From contig NZ_AP022583.1 in assembly GCF_010731635.1 (NCBI RefSeq), positions 3,100,001 to 3,164,000 on the forward strand: a stretch of DNA of 64,000 nucleotides, read 5' to 3'. Every line of letters begins with the position of its first letter. Within the stretch, counting starts at the first letter, position 1. Under the pieces are notes generated by a model. The model searched no databases. It saw nothing but the letters and a program-made list of their open reading frames with translations, and was not told the DNA's origin. A program made the position numbers and the translations under genes. Below are positions 10,136-20,852 of this stretch, one piece after another. Origin of the DNA: Mycobacterium noviomagense (GTDB lineage: Bacteria > Actinomycetota > Actinomycetes > Mycobacteriales > Mycobacteriaceae).

Positions 10136-10908
10136 GACTCACCGTCCGAATCGGAACCGTCGCCCGAGCCGACCGTGCGCTGCTGAAGCACTTGGGGCAC
10201 TGACAGTTTCGACGGTGAGCCGTCGGGCAACCGCGCGGCGACGTCTACCGCGTTGTGGCGGGCATAGACGCCCGGCCCTGGCAGCGGCGTGGGGTATGCG
10301 CCGGCGCGAAAACGTTCGATTGCCAGCTCCCGCTGAGTCTTGCGCCGCTCGAAGCGCTCCTTGTGCGTGAGCACCATCGCCCCGACAGCTGCGGTGATCA
10401 ACAGTGCGCTGGTGAGCTCGAATGCCCACAGGTAGCGGGAAAAGATCAGCGATGCCAGGCCGTTGACGTTGCCGCCGGCGTTGGCTTTGGTCAGCCCGAC
10501 GAAGGTTCGGGTCGTCGCAGCGCCGATGCCGGCGATCAGCAGGATGCCGAATCCGACACCGGCGGCTACCGCGGCGACCCGCTGACCGCGCAGCGTCTCC
10601 ACGAGAGACTCCGCCGAGTCCACACCGATCAGCATCAGCACGAACAAGAACAGCATCATCACCGCGCCGGTGTAGACCACCACCTGCACCACGCCTAAGA
10701 ACAACGCGTCTTGGACCATGTAGAACACCGCCAGGATGATCATGGTCATCGCCAGGAACATCGCCGAGTACACCGCGTTGGCGGCCATCACCATCCCGAC
10801 TGCGCCGATGAGCGCCAGCGCGCCCAACACCCAAAAGGTCACTGCCTCACCGGTAGAGGTGCGCGTAATCGCGTCGGTGGCCAGTCCACTGGCCAGCAGC
10901 GCGGTCAC
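10132..10908 (-). CDS. nuoJ: NADH-quinone oxidoreductase subunit J
   Basis: A 258-residue complex I membrane subunit. Five hydrophobic helices lie in the first 180 residues, including the family stretch [26 protein letters not shown] with the pi-bulge region. The last 80 residues are a hydrophilic, Arg- and Pro-rich cytoplasmic tail ending in SDSDGES, longer than in proteobacterial NuoJ and typical of the longer actinobacterial form. The GTG start overlaps the nuoI stop as GTGA. Confidence 0.96.
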   Translation of the reverse strand: MTALLASGLATDAITRTSTGEAVTFWVLGALALIGAVGMVMAANAVYSAMFLAMTMIILAVFYMVQDALFLGVVQVVVYTGAVMMLFLFVLMLIGVDSAESLVETLRGQRVAAVAAGVGFGILLIAGIGAATTRTFVGLTKANAGGNVNGLASLIFSRYLWAFELTSALLITAAVGAMVLTHKERFERRKTQRELAIERFRAGAYPTPLPGPGVYARHNAVDVAARLPDGSPSKLSVPQVLQQRTVGSGDGSDSDGES

Positions 10909-11468
10909 CGCACCCCGCCCGTCGGCTGCTGTTGGCGCTCATTCTCCTTGTCGCGCAAGCCTTCCGCGGTCACGTTGCCCAGGTAGTAGTCGATGTCGGT
11001 GGCGCCCGGTGCCCGCGGGTGCGGCGGTGGTGTCATTCCCGGCTCCAGCGGGGCCAGCAGACGATCCTTCTCGTAGATCAGGTCGGCTCGGTTGTCGTCA
11101 GCCATCTCGTAGTCGTTGGTCATCGTCAGCGCCCGGGTCGGGCAGGCCTCTACGCACAGGCCGCAACCGATGCACCGCAGGTAGTTGATCTGATACACCC
11201 TCCCGTAGCGTTCGCCCGGGGAATACCGTTCTTGTTCGGTGTTGTCGGCGCCTTCGACGTAGATGGCGTCGGCCGGGCAGGCCCAGGCGCACAGCTCGCA
11301 ACCGATGCACTTCTCCAGCCCGTCGGGATACCGGTTGAGCTGATGGCGGCCGTGGTAGCGAGGCGCCACTGGGCCGGGTTGCTCCGGATACTGTTCGGTG
11401 ATCGGCCGTCTGAACATCGAGCCGAACGTGACACCGAATCCGGCGATGGCGTCCCAGAATTTAGCCAT
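10905..11468 (-). CDS. nuoI: NADH-quinone oxidoreductase subunit I (two 4Fe-4S clusters)
   Basis: A 187-residue ferredoxin-like subunit that carries clusters N6a and N6b between NuoG and NuoB. Two complete cysteine sets are visible: C54-IG-C57-EL-C60-AWA-C64-P and C99-IG-C102-GL-C105-VEA-C109-P. I start it at the ATG at 11468 ([12 protein letters not shown]), which lies inside the last codons of nuoH; an earlier in-frame start would add an Arg-rich leader absent from the family. The C-terminus is proline-rich and hydrophilic. Confidence 0.96.
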   Translation of the reverse strand: MAKFWDAIAGFGVTFGSMFRRPITEQYPEQPGPVAPRYHGRHQLNRYPDGLEKCIGCELCAWACPADAIYVEGADNTEQERYSPGERYGRVYQINYLRCIGCGLCVEACPTRALTMTNDYEMADDNRADLIYEKDRLLAPLEPGMTPPPHPRAPGATDIDYYLGNVTAEGLRDKENERQQQPTGGVR

Positions 11469-12714
11469 TCGAATCCTCCTGGGTCGCTGCGACCAACGCA
11501 TTGCTTTCTAACGGCGGTGTCGGGAATGCCGGTTCGGTGACCGGCTTTTCGGGCGGTGCGCCGATGCGCGCCCGGTCCTGCTCGCGGGTTTCCAACCCGA
11601 ACAGCGGTCTTCGTAGCAACGTCAGCAGCGCCACGGCGACGACCGCGCTGGCGATCACCAGCGTCGCGGTCCAGTGCGGATAGCCGTGGTTACGCAGGGT
11701 TCGGATGATCGCTGCGATCAGCACCCACACCAGCGACACCGGGATGAGGACCTTCCAACCCAACGCCATGAACTGGTCGTAACGCAGCCGCGGCAACGTG
11801 GCCCGCAACCAGAAATAGACGAACAGGAAGGTCCATACCTTGGCGGTGAACCACAGCACTGGCCACCAGCCGCTGTTGGCCCCATCCCACATGTTCAGCG
11901 GCCAGGGCGCGTGCCAGCCGCCGAAGAACAGGGTCGCGGCCAACGCCGACACGGTGGTCATGTTGATGTACTCGGCAAGATAGAACATCGCGAAGGTCAG
12001 CGAGGAGTACTCGGTGTGGAAGCCGGCGACGAGCTCCCCCTCGGCTTCCGGCAGATCGAATGGGGCGCGGTTAGTTTCGCCGACCATCGACACCAGGTAG
12101 ACCAGGAACGACGGCAGCAGCAGGAACACGAACCACACCCGGTCTTGTGCGGCGACGATCTTCGATGTCGACATCGTCCCGGCATAGAGGAACACGGTCG
12201 CGAACGCCAGACCCATGGCGACCTCATACGAGATCACCTGCGCGGTGGAGCGCACGCCGCCCAGCAGCGGGTAGGTGGAACCCGACGACCAACCGGCGAG
12301 CACGATGCCGTACACCCCGATTGCCGACAGTGCCAGGATGAACAACACCGCCACCGGTAGATCGGTCAGCTGCAACTGTGTCCGGTGCCCGAACACCGAC
12401 ACCTGCGGCCCGAACGGGATGAACGCAAATGCCGTGATCGCGGGGATGGTCGAAATGATCGGTGCCAGTAGGTAGACGGGGCGGTCGACGCCGGCGGGCA
12501 CGATTGCCTCCTTGAGCGCCAGCTTGATCCCGTCGGCCAGGCTCTGCAGATATCCCCATGGACCCACCCGGTTGGGTCCGTATCGCATCTGCATGCGGCC
12601 CAGCAGCTTACGTTCCAGCAGGATCGCCGCCAGCACCGTCAGCACCAGGAACACGAACACGGCGATCGCCTTGGCCAGGATCAGCCACCAGGTGTCATGC
12701 CCGAATCCGGTCAT
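11461..12714 (-). CDS. nuoH: NADH-quinone oxidoreductase subunit H
   Basis: A 417-residue membrane subunit that contacts the quinone chamber. It shows the hallmark [29 protein letters not shown] region, split here as [11 protein letters not shown] and LQSLADGIK, the acidic quinone-loop [20 protein letters not shown], and [19 protein letters not shown]. The C-terminal 40 residues form a Pro/Glu-rich tail beyond the last helix, as in other mycobacterial NuoH. The ATG overlaps the nuoG TGA, and that junction lies at the end of a MIRU-like repeat. Confidence 0.97.
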   Translation of the reverse strand: MTGFGHDTWWLILAKAIAVFVFLVLTVLAAILLERKLLGRMQMRYGPNRVGPWGYLQSLADGIKLALKEAIVPAGVDRPVYLLAPIISTIPAITAFAFIPFGPQVSVFGHRTQLQLTDLPVAVLFILALSAIGVYGIVLAGWSSGSTYPLLGGVRSTAQVISYEVAMGLAFATVFLYAGTMSTSKIVAAQDRVWFVFLLLPSFLVYLVSMVGETNRAPFDLPEAEGELVAGFHTEYSSLTFAMFYLAEYINMTTVSALAATLFFGGWHAPWPLNMWDGANSGWWPVLWFTAKVWTFLFVYFWLRATLPRLRYDQFMALGWKVLIPVSLVWVLIAAIIRTLRNHGYPHWTATLVIASAVVAVALLTLLRRPLFGLETREQDRARIGAPPEKPVTEPAFPTPPLESNALVAATQEDSNG

Positions 12715-12757
12715 TGGCGCCGCTCCTCCTCATCGCTTCGCTCTGCATCGTCGCGGA
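12711..12757 (-). repeat. MIRU-like mycobacterial interspersed repeat at the nuoG/nuoH junction
   Basis: Read on the minus strand the segment runs GACGATGCAGAGCGAAGCG, then ATGAGGAGGAGCGGCGCC, then AATGACC. This matches, from memory, the 3' core of M. tuberculosis MIRU elements, which characteristically end in a stop/start overlap between two genes of one operon. Here it encodes the last residues of NuoG ([13 protein letters not shown]) and supplies both the nuoG TGA and the nuoH ATG, plus the AGGAGGAG ribosome site for nuoH. A diverged, duplicated relative is at 21427-21548. Confidence 0.75.
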
Positions 12758-15143
12758 CGCGGACTTGTACGACGCTGCCCGATGTCACGCCAAGTTGCAG
12801 GTGCACCTCTGAATTCGGCGAATTCAGCGGCAACCACACCACGTGCTCGGGCATGTCTGTGATCGCGAGCGGCAGCGTGATCCCGCCGCGCTCGGTGCTG
12901 ACGGTGACCAGATCCCAGTCTGCTGCGCCGATTTCGCCCGCCGTCTCCGCCGAGAGCCGCACTACCGGGATGCGAGCCGTGCCGGCCAGGTGCGGTTCGC
13001 CGTCTTGCAAGCGGCCGCGGTCCAGGAGTAACCGCCAACCGGTCAAGACAGCCTCGCCCTGGTCCGGCTGCGGTGGCTCGACGGCGGAAACGTCGGGATC
13101 GGCGGCGAATTGGCCGTCCCACGGGCCGAGCGCAACCAGTTCGTCGCGGGCCGCCTCGGCCGTCGGCAGCCCCAGGTCCACACCCATTTCGTCGGCCAGC
13201 CTGTCCAGCACCCGCAGATCCGGGATCGCCCCGGTGTTGCCCAACGCGACCGGGAAACCGCGATAGCGGCCTTCCCAGTTGACGAAGGTGCCGGACTTCT
13301 CCACGGCCGGTGCGATCGGGAACACCACGTCGGCGCGTTCGGTGACAGCGCTGTGCCGCAGCTCGAGGCTGACGACGAAACCCGCGGCATCCAGCGCGGC
13401 CAGCACGGCCTGCGGGTCGGCCAGGTCGTCGGGTTCGACACCGCCGACCAGCAGCGCGCTCAGCGTCCCGTCAGCGGCAGCGCCCAGTATCGCTTCGGTG
13501 TCGCGGCCCGGCGACGACGGCAGCTCGTCGACATGCCAGGCCGCTGCGACCTGGGACCGCGCGGTGTCGTCAGCCACCGGCCGACCACCGGGTAGCAATC
13601 CGCCCAGCGCACCGGCTTCCAGCGCACCGCGTTCGCCGGCCCGCCTCGGAATCCACGCCAACCGCGCGCCGGTCGCGTCGGCGAGCCGCGCCGCAGCGGT
13701 CAACGCACCGGGAGCGGTGGCGAGCCGTTCGCCGGCCATGATGACGGCGCCGGGCTTGCGCAGCAGCTCGCCGACTTCACCGTCGGCGAGCCCCTCCAGC
13801 ACCGACTTCTCGGCACCGGGCACGGTTTTGACCAACCGGCCGGACATCTTCTGCAGTCCGCGGCTGGCGAAAGGGGCGACGGCGTATATCGGTACCCGGT
13901 TTTTGCGGGCGGCCTTGCGCAACCGCAGGAACACGATCGGCGACTCGTCCTCCGGTTCGAAGCCGACGAGCAGCACGACTGGCGCCGATTCAAGATCCGA
14001 GTAGCTGACCGTGATAGGCCGTCCGGCGATGCGGGCGGCCAGGAACTGCGCCTCTTCGCTCGAATGGGGCCGGGCGCGGAAGTCGATATCGTTGGTGCCC
14101 AACGCGATTCGCGCGAACTTGGCGTACGCGTAGGCGTCCTCCCACGTCATGCGGCCACCCACCAGGACGCCGGTGCGTCCGCGGGCCGCGCCTAGTCCCC
14201 GCACTGCCGCCTCCAGTGCCTGCGACCACGACGCGGGGACCAGCGAATCCCCTTCTCGGATCAGGGGAGTAGTGATCCGGTCCGGCTGGGTGGCGTAGGT
14301 GAATGCCCACCGTCCTTTGTCGCAGTTCCACTCCTCGTTGACCTCCGGGTCGTCGCCTGCCAGTCGGCGCATCACCTTGCCGCGGCGGTGATCGCTGCGC
14401 TGGGCGCACCCGGACGCACAGTGCTCACACACACTCGGGGTGGAGACCAGATCGAACGGGCGGGCCCGGAACCGGTAGGCGGTCCCGGTCAACGCGCCCA
14501 CCGGACAGATCTGCACGGTGTTACCCGAAAAGTACGAGTCGAATGGCTCGTTGGCGTAGATGCCGACCTGCTGCAGCGCACCGCGCTCCAACATCTCGAT
14601 GAAGTTGTCGCCGGCGATTTGGTCGGAAAACCGGGTGCAGCGGGCGCACAGAATGCATCGCTCGCGGTCCAGCAGCACCTGCGACGAGATGTTGATGGGC
14701 TTGGCGAACGTGCGCTTGACGTCAGTGAAGCGGGAATCGGGGCGCCCGTTGGACATCGCCTGGTTCTGCAGCGGGCACTCGCCGCCCTTGTCGCACATCG
14801 GACAGTCCAGCGGATGGTTGATCAGTAGTAGTTCCATCACCCCGTGCTGGGCTTTGTCGGCAGCTTCGGAAGTCAGCTGCGTGCGCACCACCATGTCGTC
14901 GGTGGCGACGGTGGTGCACGAGGCCATCGGCTTACGCTGGCCCTCGACCTCGACCAGGCATTGCCGGCAGGCGCCGACCGGGTCCAGCAGCGGGTGGTCG
15001 CAGAACCTGGGGATCTGGATGCCCATCAGCTCGGCGGCGCGGATCACCAACGTTCCTTTGGGGACGCTGATTTCGTTGCCGTCGATGGTCAACGTCACCA
15101 TCTCGGTCTCGGCGACGGTTTTATCGGTTTCAGCGCGCGTCAC
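12711..15143 (-). CDS. nuoG: NADH-quinone oxidoreductase subunit G
   Basis: An 810-residue peripheral subunit, the largest iron-sulfur protein of complex I. The N-terminus has the 2Fe-2S set in [15 protein letters not shown]. Then come [17 protein letters not shown], the 4Fe-4S ligands RCILCARC and the molybdopterin-oxidoreductase-like CEHCASGC. The remainder is a molybdopterin-fold domain without obvious metal ligands. I use the GTG at 15143, which overlaps the nuoF stop (GTGA); an in-frame ATG further upstream reads nuoF out of frame. The C-terminal 13 residues are encoded by a MIRU-like repeat and are highly charged, an addition not expected to touch the fold. Confidence 0.96.
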   Translation of the reverse strand: MTRAETDKTVAETEMVTLTIDGNEISVPKGTLVIRAAELMGIQIPRFCDHPLLDPVGACRQCLVEVEGQRKPMASCTTVATDDMVVRTQLTSEAADKAQHGVMELLLINHPLDCPMCDKGGECPLQNQAMSNGRPDSRFTDVKRTFAKPINISSQVLLDRERCILCARCTRFSDQIAGDNFIEMLERGALQQVGIYANEPFDSYFSGNTVQICPVGALTGTAYRFRARPFDLVSTPSVCEHCASGCAQRSDHRRGKVMRRLAGDDPEVNEEWNCDKGRWAFTYATQPDRITTPLIREGDSLVPASWSQALEAAVRGLGAARGRTGVLVGGRMTWEDAYAYAKFARIALGTNDIDFRARPHSSEEAQFLAARIAGRPITVSYSDLESAPVVLLVGFEPEDESPIVFLRLRKAARKNRVPIYAVAPFASRGLQKMSGRLVKTVPGAEKSVLEGLADGEVGELLRKPGAVIMAGERLATAPGALTAAARLADATGARLAWIPRRAGERGALEAGALGGLLPGGRPVADDTARSQVAAAWHVDELPSSPGRDTEAILGAAADGTLSALLVGGVEPDDLADPQAVLAALDAAGFVVSLELRHSAVTERADVVFPIAPAVEKSGTFVNWEGRYRGFPVALGNTGAIPDLRVLDRLADEMGVDLGLPTAEAARDELVALGPWDGQFAADPDVSAVEPPQPDQGEAVLTGWRLLLDRGRLQDGEPHLAGTARIPVVRLSAETAGEIGAADWDLVTVSTERGGITLPLAITDMPEHVVWLPLNSPNSEVHLQLGVTSGSVVQVRVRDDAERSDEEERRQ

Positions 15144-16465
15144 GCATTCTCTCCGTTCGGCGTGAGCATCGATTCTCTCGGGTCGAAGGGGCAACCGCCG
15201 CCCTCGACGTGGGCGACGTACTCGTCGCGGAAGTACTTCAGCGACGACATCACCGGACTGGCCGCGCCATCACCCAACGCGCAGAACGACTTCCCCAAGA
15301 TCGTGTCGGAGATGTCCGACAATTTGTCGAGATCCTCGTGGGTGCCCTTGCCGGTTTCGAGTCGCTTGTATATCTGCTCCAGCCAGTAGGTGCCTTCCCG
15401 GCACGGCGTGCATTTGCCGCAGGATTCGTGTTGGTAGAACTCCGTCCAGCGGCGCACCGCACGCACCACACAGGTGGTCTCGTCGAAAATCTCCAGCGCC
15501 TTGGTGCCCAGCATGGAGCCGGCCTCACCCATGCCTTCGTAATCCAGTGGCACATCGAGGTGTTCGTCGGTAAGCAGCGGCGTCGACGATCCGCCCGGTG
15601 TCCAGAACTTCAGGCGGTGCCCGGCCCGCACCCCGCCGGCGTAGCCGAGCAACTCACGCAGCGTGATGCCCAGCGGCGCCTCGTACTGCCCGGGGCGAGT
15701 CACATGACCCGACAGCGAATACAGCGTGAAGCCGGGCGATTTCTCGGTGCCCATCGACCGGAACCAGTCGACACCGTGGAGGATTATCGGCGGCACGCTG
15801 GCGATGGTTTCGACGTTGTTGATCACCGTGGGGCACGCATAGAGCCCGGATACTGCCGGAAACGGTGGGCGCAGCCGGGGCTGGCCGCGCCGGCCCTCCA
15901 GCGAGTCCAAAAGCGCAGTCTCCTCGCCGCAGATGTAGGCGCCCGCACCGGCGTGCACCACCATCTCGAGGTTGTAGCCGGAACCGGCGATGTCGCGGCC
16001 CAAGAACCCGGCGGCGTATGCCTCGGCCACGGCATTCTGCAGCCGGCGCAACACCGGAACCACTTCGCCGCGCACATAGATGAAGGCGTGGCTGGCCCGA
16101 ATCGCGTACGCCGCAATGATGCTGCCCTCGATCAACACGTGCGGGGTAGTGAACATCAGCGGGATGTCTTTGCACGTACCGGGTTCGGATTCGTCGGCGT
16201 TGACCACCAGATAGTGCGGCTTGGCGGCCGGCCCTTCGTCGCCTTGCGGAATGAACGACCATTTCGTCCCGGTCGAAAAACCCGCGCCACCGCGGCCGCG
16301 CAGCCCCGAATCCTTGACGGTCTGCAGCACCGCGTCGGGTTCCATGTCGAGCGCTTTCTGCAGGGCCCGGTAGCCGTCGTGGCGGCGGTAGGTCTCCACC
16401 GTCCACGACTGCGGGTCATCCCAATAGCGGGTGAGCACCGGGGTCAACGGCGTGGAAATAGCCAT
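15140..16465 (-). CDS. nuoF: NADH-quinone oxidoreductase subunit F (FMN, NADH site)
   Basis: A 441-residue subunit that binds NADH, FMN and cluster N3. The FMN/NADH glycine-rich loop [16 protein letters not shown] is present, followed by the NADH-binding region [14 protein letters not shown] and the 4Fe-4S ligands [12 protein letters not shown] with the distal cysteine in [10 protein letters not shown]. The ATG at 16465 shares one base with the nuoE TGA (TGATG); a longer open frame upstream is Arg-rich antiframe sequence of nuoE. Length matches mycobacterial NuoF. Confidence 0.97.
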   Translation of the reverse strand: MAISTPLTPVLTRYWDDPQSWTVETYRRHDGYRALQKALDMEPDAVLQTVKDSGLRGRGGAGFSTGTKWSFIPQGDEGPAAKPHYLVVNADESEPGTCKDIPLMFTTPHVLIEGSIIAAYAIRASHAFIYVRGEVVPVLRRLQNAVAEAYAAGFLGRDIAGSGYNLEMVVHAGAGAYICGEETALLDSLEGRRGQPRLRPPFPAVSGLYACPTVINNVETIASVPPIILHGVDWFRSMGTEKSPGFTLYSLSGHVTRPGQYEAPLGITLRELLGYAGGVRAGHRLKFWTPGGSSTPLLTDEHLDVPLDYEGMGEAGSMLGTKALEIFDETTCVVRAVRRWTEFYQHESCGKCTPCREGTYWLEQIYKRLETGKGTHEDLDKLSDISDTILGKSFCALGDGAASPVMSSLKYFRDEYVAHVEGGGCPFDPRESMLTPNGENA

Positions 16466-17226
16466 CAGCGGCCGTCCCCGGAAGGCGGTGGCGGAGCCTG
16501 CATGTCGTTTTCCTTGGCCACCCGCAGACCGGCCAAGGTGGCGTCGCCGGCGCCGCCCTGACCTTCGTCGGGACGCTGGTCGGGAAAGCCGGCGAGGATG
16601 CGTTCGGTCTGCCGAAAGCGGCATAACGGAGCGCCGCGAGTGGGCGTCGGCGGTTTACCGGAGCGCAGCGCGTCGACGAGTTCGCGTGCCGACTCCGGTG
16701 TCTGGTTGTCGAAGAACTCCCAGTTGACCATTACCACCGGCGCGTAATCGCACGCGGCGTTGCATTCGACATGCTGCAGCGTGATCTTGCCGTCCGGCGT
16801 GGTCTGGTCATTGCGGACGCCGAGGTGGTTGACCAGCGTCTCGAAGATGGCGTCGCCGCCCATGATGGCGCACAAGGTGTTGGTGCACACCCCGACCAGG
16901 TAGTCGCCGGTGGGCCCGCGGCGATACATCGAGTAAAAGCTCGCCACCGCAGCCACTTCCGCGCCGGTGAGCCCCAGCTGCTCGCCGCAGAACTCCAAAC
17001 CCGCCGGCGTCAGGTAGGAGTCCTCCGACTGCACCAGGTGCAGCAGCGGCAATACCGCCGAGCGCGGGTTGGGGTAGCGGCCGATGATCTCCTTGGCGTC
17101 GACCTCCAGCCGTGCCTTGACTTCCGGCGGATATGACTCGGGTGCGCCTTCCACGACGAACTGTCCGGGCTCTTCGGGTGGAGGGCCCAGCTGGAGGAAC
17201 ACCGGCTCGCCTTGCGGGCCGGTCAC
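16465..17226 (-). CDS. nuoE: NADH-quinone oxidoreductase subunit E (2Fe-2S)
   Basis: A 253-residue thioredoxin-like 2Fe-2S subunit that pairs with NuoF. The four ligands are visible as CTNTLC and CNAACDYAP. About 60 residues follow the domain and are hydrophilic, ending [12 protein letters not shown], again typical of the longer mycobacterial form. The GTG at 17226 overlaps the nuoD stop as GTGA and gives [14 protein letters not shown]; an upstream methionine would only add an arginine-rich stretch from nuoD read out of frame. Confidence 0.95.
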   Translation of the reverse strand: MTGPQGEPVFLQLGPPPEEPGQFVVEGAPESYPPEVKARLEVDAKEIIGRYPNPRSAVLPLLHLVQSEDSYLTPAGLEFCGEQLGLTGAEVAAVASFYSMYRRGPTGDYLVGVCTNTLCAIMGGDAIFETLVNHLGVRNDQTTPDGKITLQHVECNAACDYAPVVMVNWEFFDNQTPESARELVDALRSGKPPTPTRGAPLCRFRQTERILAGFPDQRPDEGQGGAGDATLAGLRVAKENDMQAPPPPSGDGR

Positions 17227-18524
17227 CGGTCGACCCCGCCCATCACCGGGTCGATGCTGGCGACCGCGGCGATCACGTCGGCAACCATGCCGCCCTCGCA
17301 CATCGCGGCGACAGCCTGCAGGTTGGTGAACGACGGATCGCGGTAGTGCACCCGGTAGGGGCGGGTGCCGCCGTCGCTGACCATGTGCACGCCGAGCTCG
17401 CCCCGCGGCGACTCCACCGCGACATACACCTGGCCTGGCGGCACGCGGATGCCCTCGGTTACCAGCTTGAAGTGATGGATCAGCGCTTCCATCGAGCTGC
17501 CCATGATCTTGGCGATGTGCTCCGGCGAGTTGCCGAGCCCGTCGGGGCCGACTTTCAGGTCGGCGGGCCAGGCGATCTTGCGGTCCTCGACCATGATGGG
17601 TCCGGGCTTCAACTTATCCAGGCACTGCTCGATGATCTTCAACGACTCATGCATCTCTTTGACGCGAATGATGTAGCGCCCGTACGCATCACAACCATCG
17701 TCGGTTATGACGTCGAATTCATAGTTCTCGTAGCCGCAATACGGTTCGGCGCGGCGCAGGTCGTACGGCAACCCGGTGGAGCGCAGGATCGGCCCGGTGA
17801 TACCCAGCGCCATGCACCCGGCCAGGTTTAGATAGCCGATGCCTTGGGTGCGGGCCTTCCAGATGTAGTTCTCGTTGAGCAGGTCCTCGAGGTCGCGCAG
17901 CCGACGCGGCATCAGGTCCAGAAACTTGCGGATCTCGTCAACGGCGTTGTCCGGAAGATCTTGGGCCAGCCCGCCCGGGCGAATGTAGCCGTGGTTCATC
18001 CGCAATCCGGTGATCAACTCGAACAGGTTGAGCACCAGTTCACGTTCCCGGAAGCCGAGGAACATCGCGGTCATCGCGCCTAGTTCCATGCCGCCGGTCG
18101 CCAATGCCACCAGGTGCGACGAGATCCGGTTGAGCTCCATCATCATCACTCGGATGACGTTGACGCGCTCCGGGATCTGATCCGTGATGCCGAGCAGCTT
18201 CTCCACACCCAGGCAGTAGGCGGTTTCATTGAAAAACGGTGACAGGTAATCCATCCGGGTCACGAACGTGACGCCCTGGGTCCAGTAGCGGTATTCCAGG
18301 TTCTTCTCGATCCCGGTGTGCAGGTAGCCGATTCCGCAGCGGGCCTCGGTGACGGTCTCGCCCTCGATTTCGAGGATCAGCCGCAGCACGCCGTGGGTGG
18401 ACGGGTGCTGGGGTCCCATGTTGACGACGATGCGGTCGCCCGGATCTCCGTCGCGGGCCGCCCGGACAACCTCTTCCCAATCCTGGCCGCCGGCCATCAA
18501 CACTGTCTCGGTGGGTTCGATCAT
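17223..18524 (-). CDS. nuoD: NADH-quinone oxidoreductase subunit D
   Basis: A 433-residue subunit related to the large subunit of NiFe hydrogenases and forming the quinone site with NuoB. The quinone-binding loop [10 protein letters not shown] and the tyrosine-containing segment [14 protein letters not shown] are intact, as is the C-terminal DPVMGGVDR. The ATG shares one base with the nuoC TGA (TGATG). A fairly long N-terminal extension before the HPSTHG loop is usual in mycobacteria. Confidence 0.97.
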   Translation of the reverse strand: MIEPTETVLMAGGQDWEEVVRAARDGDPGDRIVVNMGPQHPSTHGVLRLILEIEGETVTEARCGIGYLHTGIEKNLEYRYWTQGVTFVTRMDYLSPFFNETAYCLGVEKLLGITDQIPERVNVIRVMMMELNRISSHLVALATGGMELGAMTAMFLGFRERELVLNLFELITGLRMNHGYIRPGGLAQDLPDNAVDEIRKFLDLMPRRLRDLEDLLNENYIWKARTQGIGYLNLAGCMALGITGPILRSTGLPYDLRRAEPYCGYENYEFDVITDDGCDAYGRYIIRVKEMHESLKIIEQCLDKLKPGPIMVEDRKIAWPADLKVGPDGLGNSPEHIAKIMGSSMEALIHHFKLVTEGIRVPPGQVYVAVESPRGELGVHMVSDGGTRPYRVHYRDPSFTNLQAVAAMCEGGMVADVIAAVASIDPVMGGVDR

Positions 18525-19231
18525 CAGTTGTAGGCTCTCCGTTCGTCGGGCGGGGGGATCTTCGCGCCCTTGTACTCCACCGGGATGCCGCCGAGCGGGT
18601 AGTCCTTGCGTTGTGGATACCCGTGCCAGTCGTCGGGCATCTCGATGCGGGTCAGCGACGGGTGGCCGTCGAAGATGATTCCGAAGAAGTCGTAGGTCTC
18701 GCGCTCGTGCCAGTCGTTGGTGGGGTAAACCGAAAACAGCGACGGGATATGCGGGTCACTTTCCGGCGCAACGACTTCGAGCCGGACGCGACGGTTGTGG
18801 GTGATCGACTTGAGCGGGTAGACGGCGTGCAGTTCGCGTCCGGTCTCGTGCGGGTAGTGCACCCCGTTGACGCCCAGGCAGAGTTCGAAGCGCAGCGGGG
18901 GCTCGTCGCGCAGTCGCTGGGCGACTTGTATTAGCTTCTCCCGGCGCACGTGCAGGGTCAGCTCGCCGCGGTACACCACGACTTTCTCGATCGCGTCGGT
19001 GTATTCGACGCCGTTGCTTTTCAGCGCCGCCGACAGCACATCGACCACCTCGTCGAAGTAGCCGCCGTACGGTCGCGGGCTGCTGCCGGGCAGCGTGACC
19101 GCGCGCACCAGCCGTCCGTAACCCGAGGTGTCTGGGGTGTCGTAGACACCGAACATGCCGCGGCGCACGTCGATCACTTCTTCGTCGGCGCGGCGGATCG
19201 CCTCCTGCGGGTCTTGTTCCGGTGAGCTCAT
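18524..19231 (-). CDS. nuoC: NADH-quinone oxidoreductase subunit C
   Basis: A 235-residue 30-kDa subunit of the complex I connecting module. The signature [20 protein letters not shown] is visible (given here as two overlapping parts, [12 protein letters not shown] and [10 protein letters not shown]), followed by [16 protein letters not shown]. The ATG at 19231 overlaps the nuoB stop (ATGA) and yields [11 protein letters not shown]; the longer open frame upstream is out-of-frame nuoB. It is separate from nuoD, not fused as in enterobacteria. Confidence 0.96.
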   Translation of the reverse strand: MSSPEQDPQEAIRRADEEVIDVRRGMFGVYDTPDTSGYGRLVRAVTLPGSSPRPYGGYFDEVVDVLSAALKSNGVEYTDAIEKVVVYRGELTLHVRREKLIQVAQRLRDEPPLRFELCLGVNGVHYPHETGRELHAVYPLKSITHNRRVRLEVVAPESDPHIPSLFSVYPTNDWHERETYDFFGIIFDGHPSLTRIEMPDDWHGYPQRKDYPLGGIPVEYKGAKIPPPDERRAYN

Positions 19232-19782
19232 CGCAACAGCCCGCGCATCTCGATGGTGGGCTTGGCTGCCAGCGCCGCCTCTTCGGCTTCGGCGATGGCG
19301 CGCTCGCGGTCCACGCCCAACGGCATTTCCTGAATCTTGTCGTGCAGCTTGAGGATTGCGTAAAGCAGCATCTCGGGGCGCGGCGGGCAGCCGGGCAGGT
19401 AGATGTCCACCGGGACAACGTGGTCCACGCCCTGCACGACCGCGTAGTTGTTGAACATGCCCCCCGAGGATGCGCACACGCCCATGGCCAGCACCCACTT
19501 CGGCTCGGCCATCTGGTCGTAAATCTGGCGCAACACCGGCGCCATCTTCTGGCTGACCCGCCCGGCGACGATCATCAGGTCGGCCTGGCGAGGGGTCGCG
19601 GAGAACCTCTCCATGCCGAAGCGAGCGATGTCGAACCGCGGCGAGGCCGTCGACATCATCTCGATCGCGCAGCAAGCCAGCCCGAACGTCGCCGGCCACA
19701 ACGAACTCTTGCGAAAGTAGCCCGCCAGCTTTTCCACGGTAGTCAGCAGGAAACCGCTGGGCAGTTTCTCTTCCAGGCCCAC
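19228..19782 (-). CDS. nuoB: NADH-quinone oxidoreductase subunit B (cluster N2)
   Basis: A 184-residue subunit that holds the last cluster, N2, which reduces quinone. The tandem cysteines C37-C38 in [11 protein letters not shown]103 in [10 protein letters not shown] and C132 in [10 protein letters not shown] are all present. The ATG lies eight bases after the nuoA stop. Full family length. Confidence 0.97.
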   Translation of the reverse strand: MGLEEKLPSGFLLTTVEKLAGYFRKSSLWPATFGLACCAIEMMSTASPRFDIARFGMERFSATPRQADLMIVAGRVSQKMAPVLRQIYDQMAEPKWVLAMGVCASSGGMFNNYAVVQGVDHVVPVDIYLPGCPPRPEMLLYAILKLHDKIQEMPLGVDRERAIAEAEEAALAAKPTIEMRGLLR

Positions 19783-19790
19783 GTCTTACC

Positions 19791-20162
19791 TCAATCCCAC
19801 GTCAGGCCGCCGCGGCGCCACACGTAGGCGTAGGCCACGAACACCGTCAACACGAACACCACCATCTCGACAAGCGCGAAGAGCCCCAGCGCGTCGTAGC
19901 TGACGGCCCAGGGGTACAGGAACACGATTTCGATGTCGAAGACGATGAACAACATCGCGGTCAGGTAGTACTTCACCGGGAACCGGTGACCGCTGGTGGT
20001 GCGCGCCGAAACCGATTCGGGTGGCTCGATGCCGCACTCGTATGCCTCAAGCTTCGAGCGGTTGTAGCGAGTGGGGCCGACCAGTAATGCCACGATCACC
20101 GAGAACACCGCGAAGGCTGTGGCGATCCCCCCCAGAACCAGGATGGGTGTGTAGACATTCAT
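19791..20162 (-). CDS. nuoA: NADH-quinone oxidoreductase subunit A
   Basis: A 123-residue membrane subunit, first gene of the operon. It has three hydrophobic helices and the conserved ECGIEP and [20 protein letters not shown] regions, and ends RRGGLTWD as other mycobacterial NuoA proteins do. I choose the ATG at 20162 ([12 protein letters not shown]) rather than the GTG at 20222, because family members start here and a GAGGGAGAG ribosome site lies about 14 bases upstream. The alternative would add a 20-residue charged leader. Confidence 0.95.
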   Translation of the reverse strand: MNVYTPILVLGGIATAFAVFSVIVALLVGPTRYNRSKLEAYECGIEPPESVSARTTSGHRFPVKYYLTAMLFIVFDIEIVFLYPWAVSYDALGLFALVEMVVFVLTVFVAYAYVWRRGGLTWD

Positions 20163-20396
20163 CCTGCGAAGTCGCTCTCCCTCGATGTTGTCTTCCTTGA
20201 CACTGACTGTGAGGTCAACCACAGCCTAACGATCTTGTGCGACGCCCCGCTCAGGGGTCTGGCTGTGACCTCTGACACAACTTGCGGTAGCTGAAACGAG
20301 CAGGCTGCCCGGGGATCCGTGATTTACGCCGGCGTCAGTGGCGGGATGGCGAAACCGCAACGGCCGCAGGCGAATCGGCTACCGCGGCGCTTCAGG
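20163..20396 (-). promoter_or_regulatory. putative nuo operon leader/promoter region
   Basis: These 234 bases separate the receiver-protein gene from nuoA on the same strand. No gene is convincing inside. On the minus strand a TTAGGCT stretch (around 20225-20231) resembles a mycobacterial -10 element about 65 bases before the nuoA ATG, and a short dyad CCCCTGAGCGGGG lies just upstream of it. The -35 is unclear. The assignment of a promoter here is positional; no start site can be proved from sequence. Confidence 0.35.
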
Positions 20397-20810
20397 TCAG
20401 GCTGCCGGGGCGCGCAATAGCCCGAGCACCGTCCGCTCCAACACGATCGGGTCGATCGGGTGGGCGACGACGGCTTCCGCGCGCGACCAACTGGCCAACC
20501 AGGCGTCGTCGGCGCGTCCGATCAGCACCACGATCGGTGGACACTGCGCGACTTCGTCCTTCAGCTGTTTGGCGATTCCCATCCCGCCCTCCGGGGTGGC
20601 CTCACCGTCGAGGATGGCCAGGTCGATCCCGCCGGCGTCGATATGCCGGATCACCATCGGTGCGGTAGCGACCTCGACGTAGCTCAGCTCAGGTAGGTCA
20701 GGATGCAGCCGCTTGCCCAGCGCCAACCTCACCTTTTCGCGCGTATTGGCGTTGTCGCTGTAGACAAGGATCCGCAGGGTCCCAGTTGAAGCGGGTGTCG
20801 AAGCGGGCAC
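20397..20810 (-). CDS. stand-alone receiver (response-regulator-like) protein
   Basis: A 137-residue single receiver domain with no output domain. The strand pattern RILVYSDN...DLAILDGEATPEGGMG...PIVVLIG is that of CheY-like folds, with the candidate phosphoacceptor at D68 and an acidic residue at D19. The position that is normally a Lys-Pro is here His-Pro (VVAHPIDP), so phosphorylation chemistry may be altered. The start is a GTG; an ATG does not fit. In M. tuberculosis a similar response-regulator-like gene (Rv3143, from memory) precedes nuo, so the neighbourhood is conserved. Whether it acts on nuo expression or complex I is unknown. Confidence 0.8.
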   Translation of the reverse strand: MPASTPASTGTLRILVYSDNANTREKVRLALGKRLHPDLPELSYVEVATAPMVIRHIDAGGIDLAILDGEATPEGGMGIAKQLKDEVAQCPPIVVLIGRADDAWLASWSRAEAVVAHPIDPIVLERTVLGLLRAPAA

Positions 20811-20852
20811 GGAGCAGATGGTACTGCCCGGCGGGGATGGCGGGGGCAGTGG

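Noticed and set aside
15209..16561. Long plus-strand open frame of 450 codons opposite nuoF
   Set aside because: Antisense shadow of a high-GC gene; arginine- and histidine-rich, no domain.
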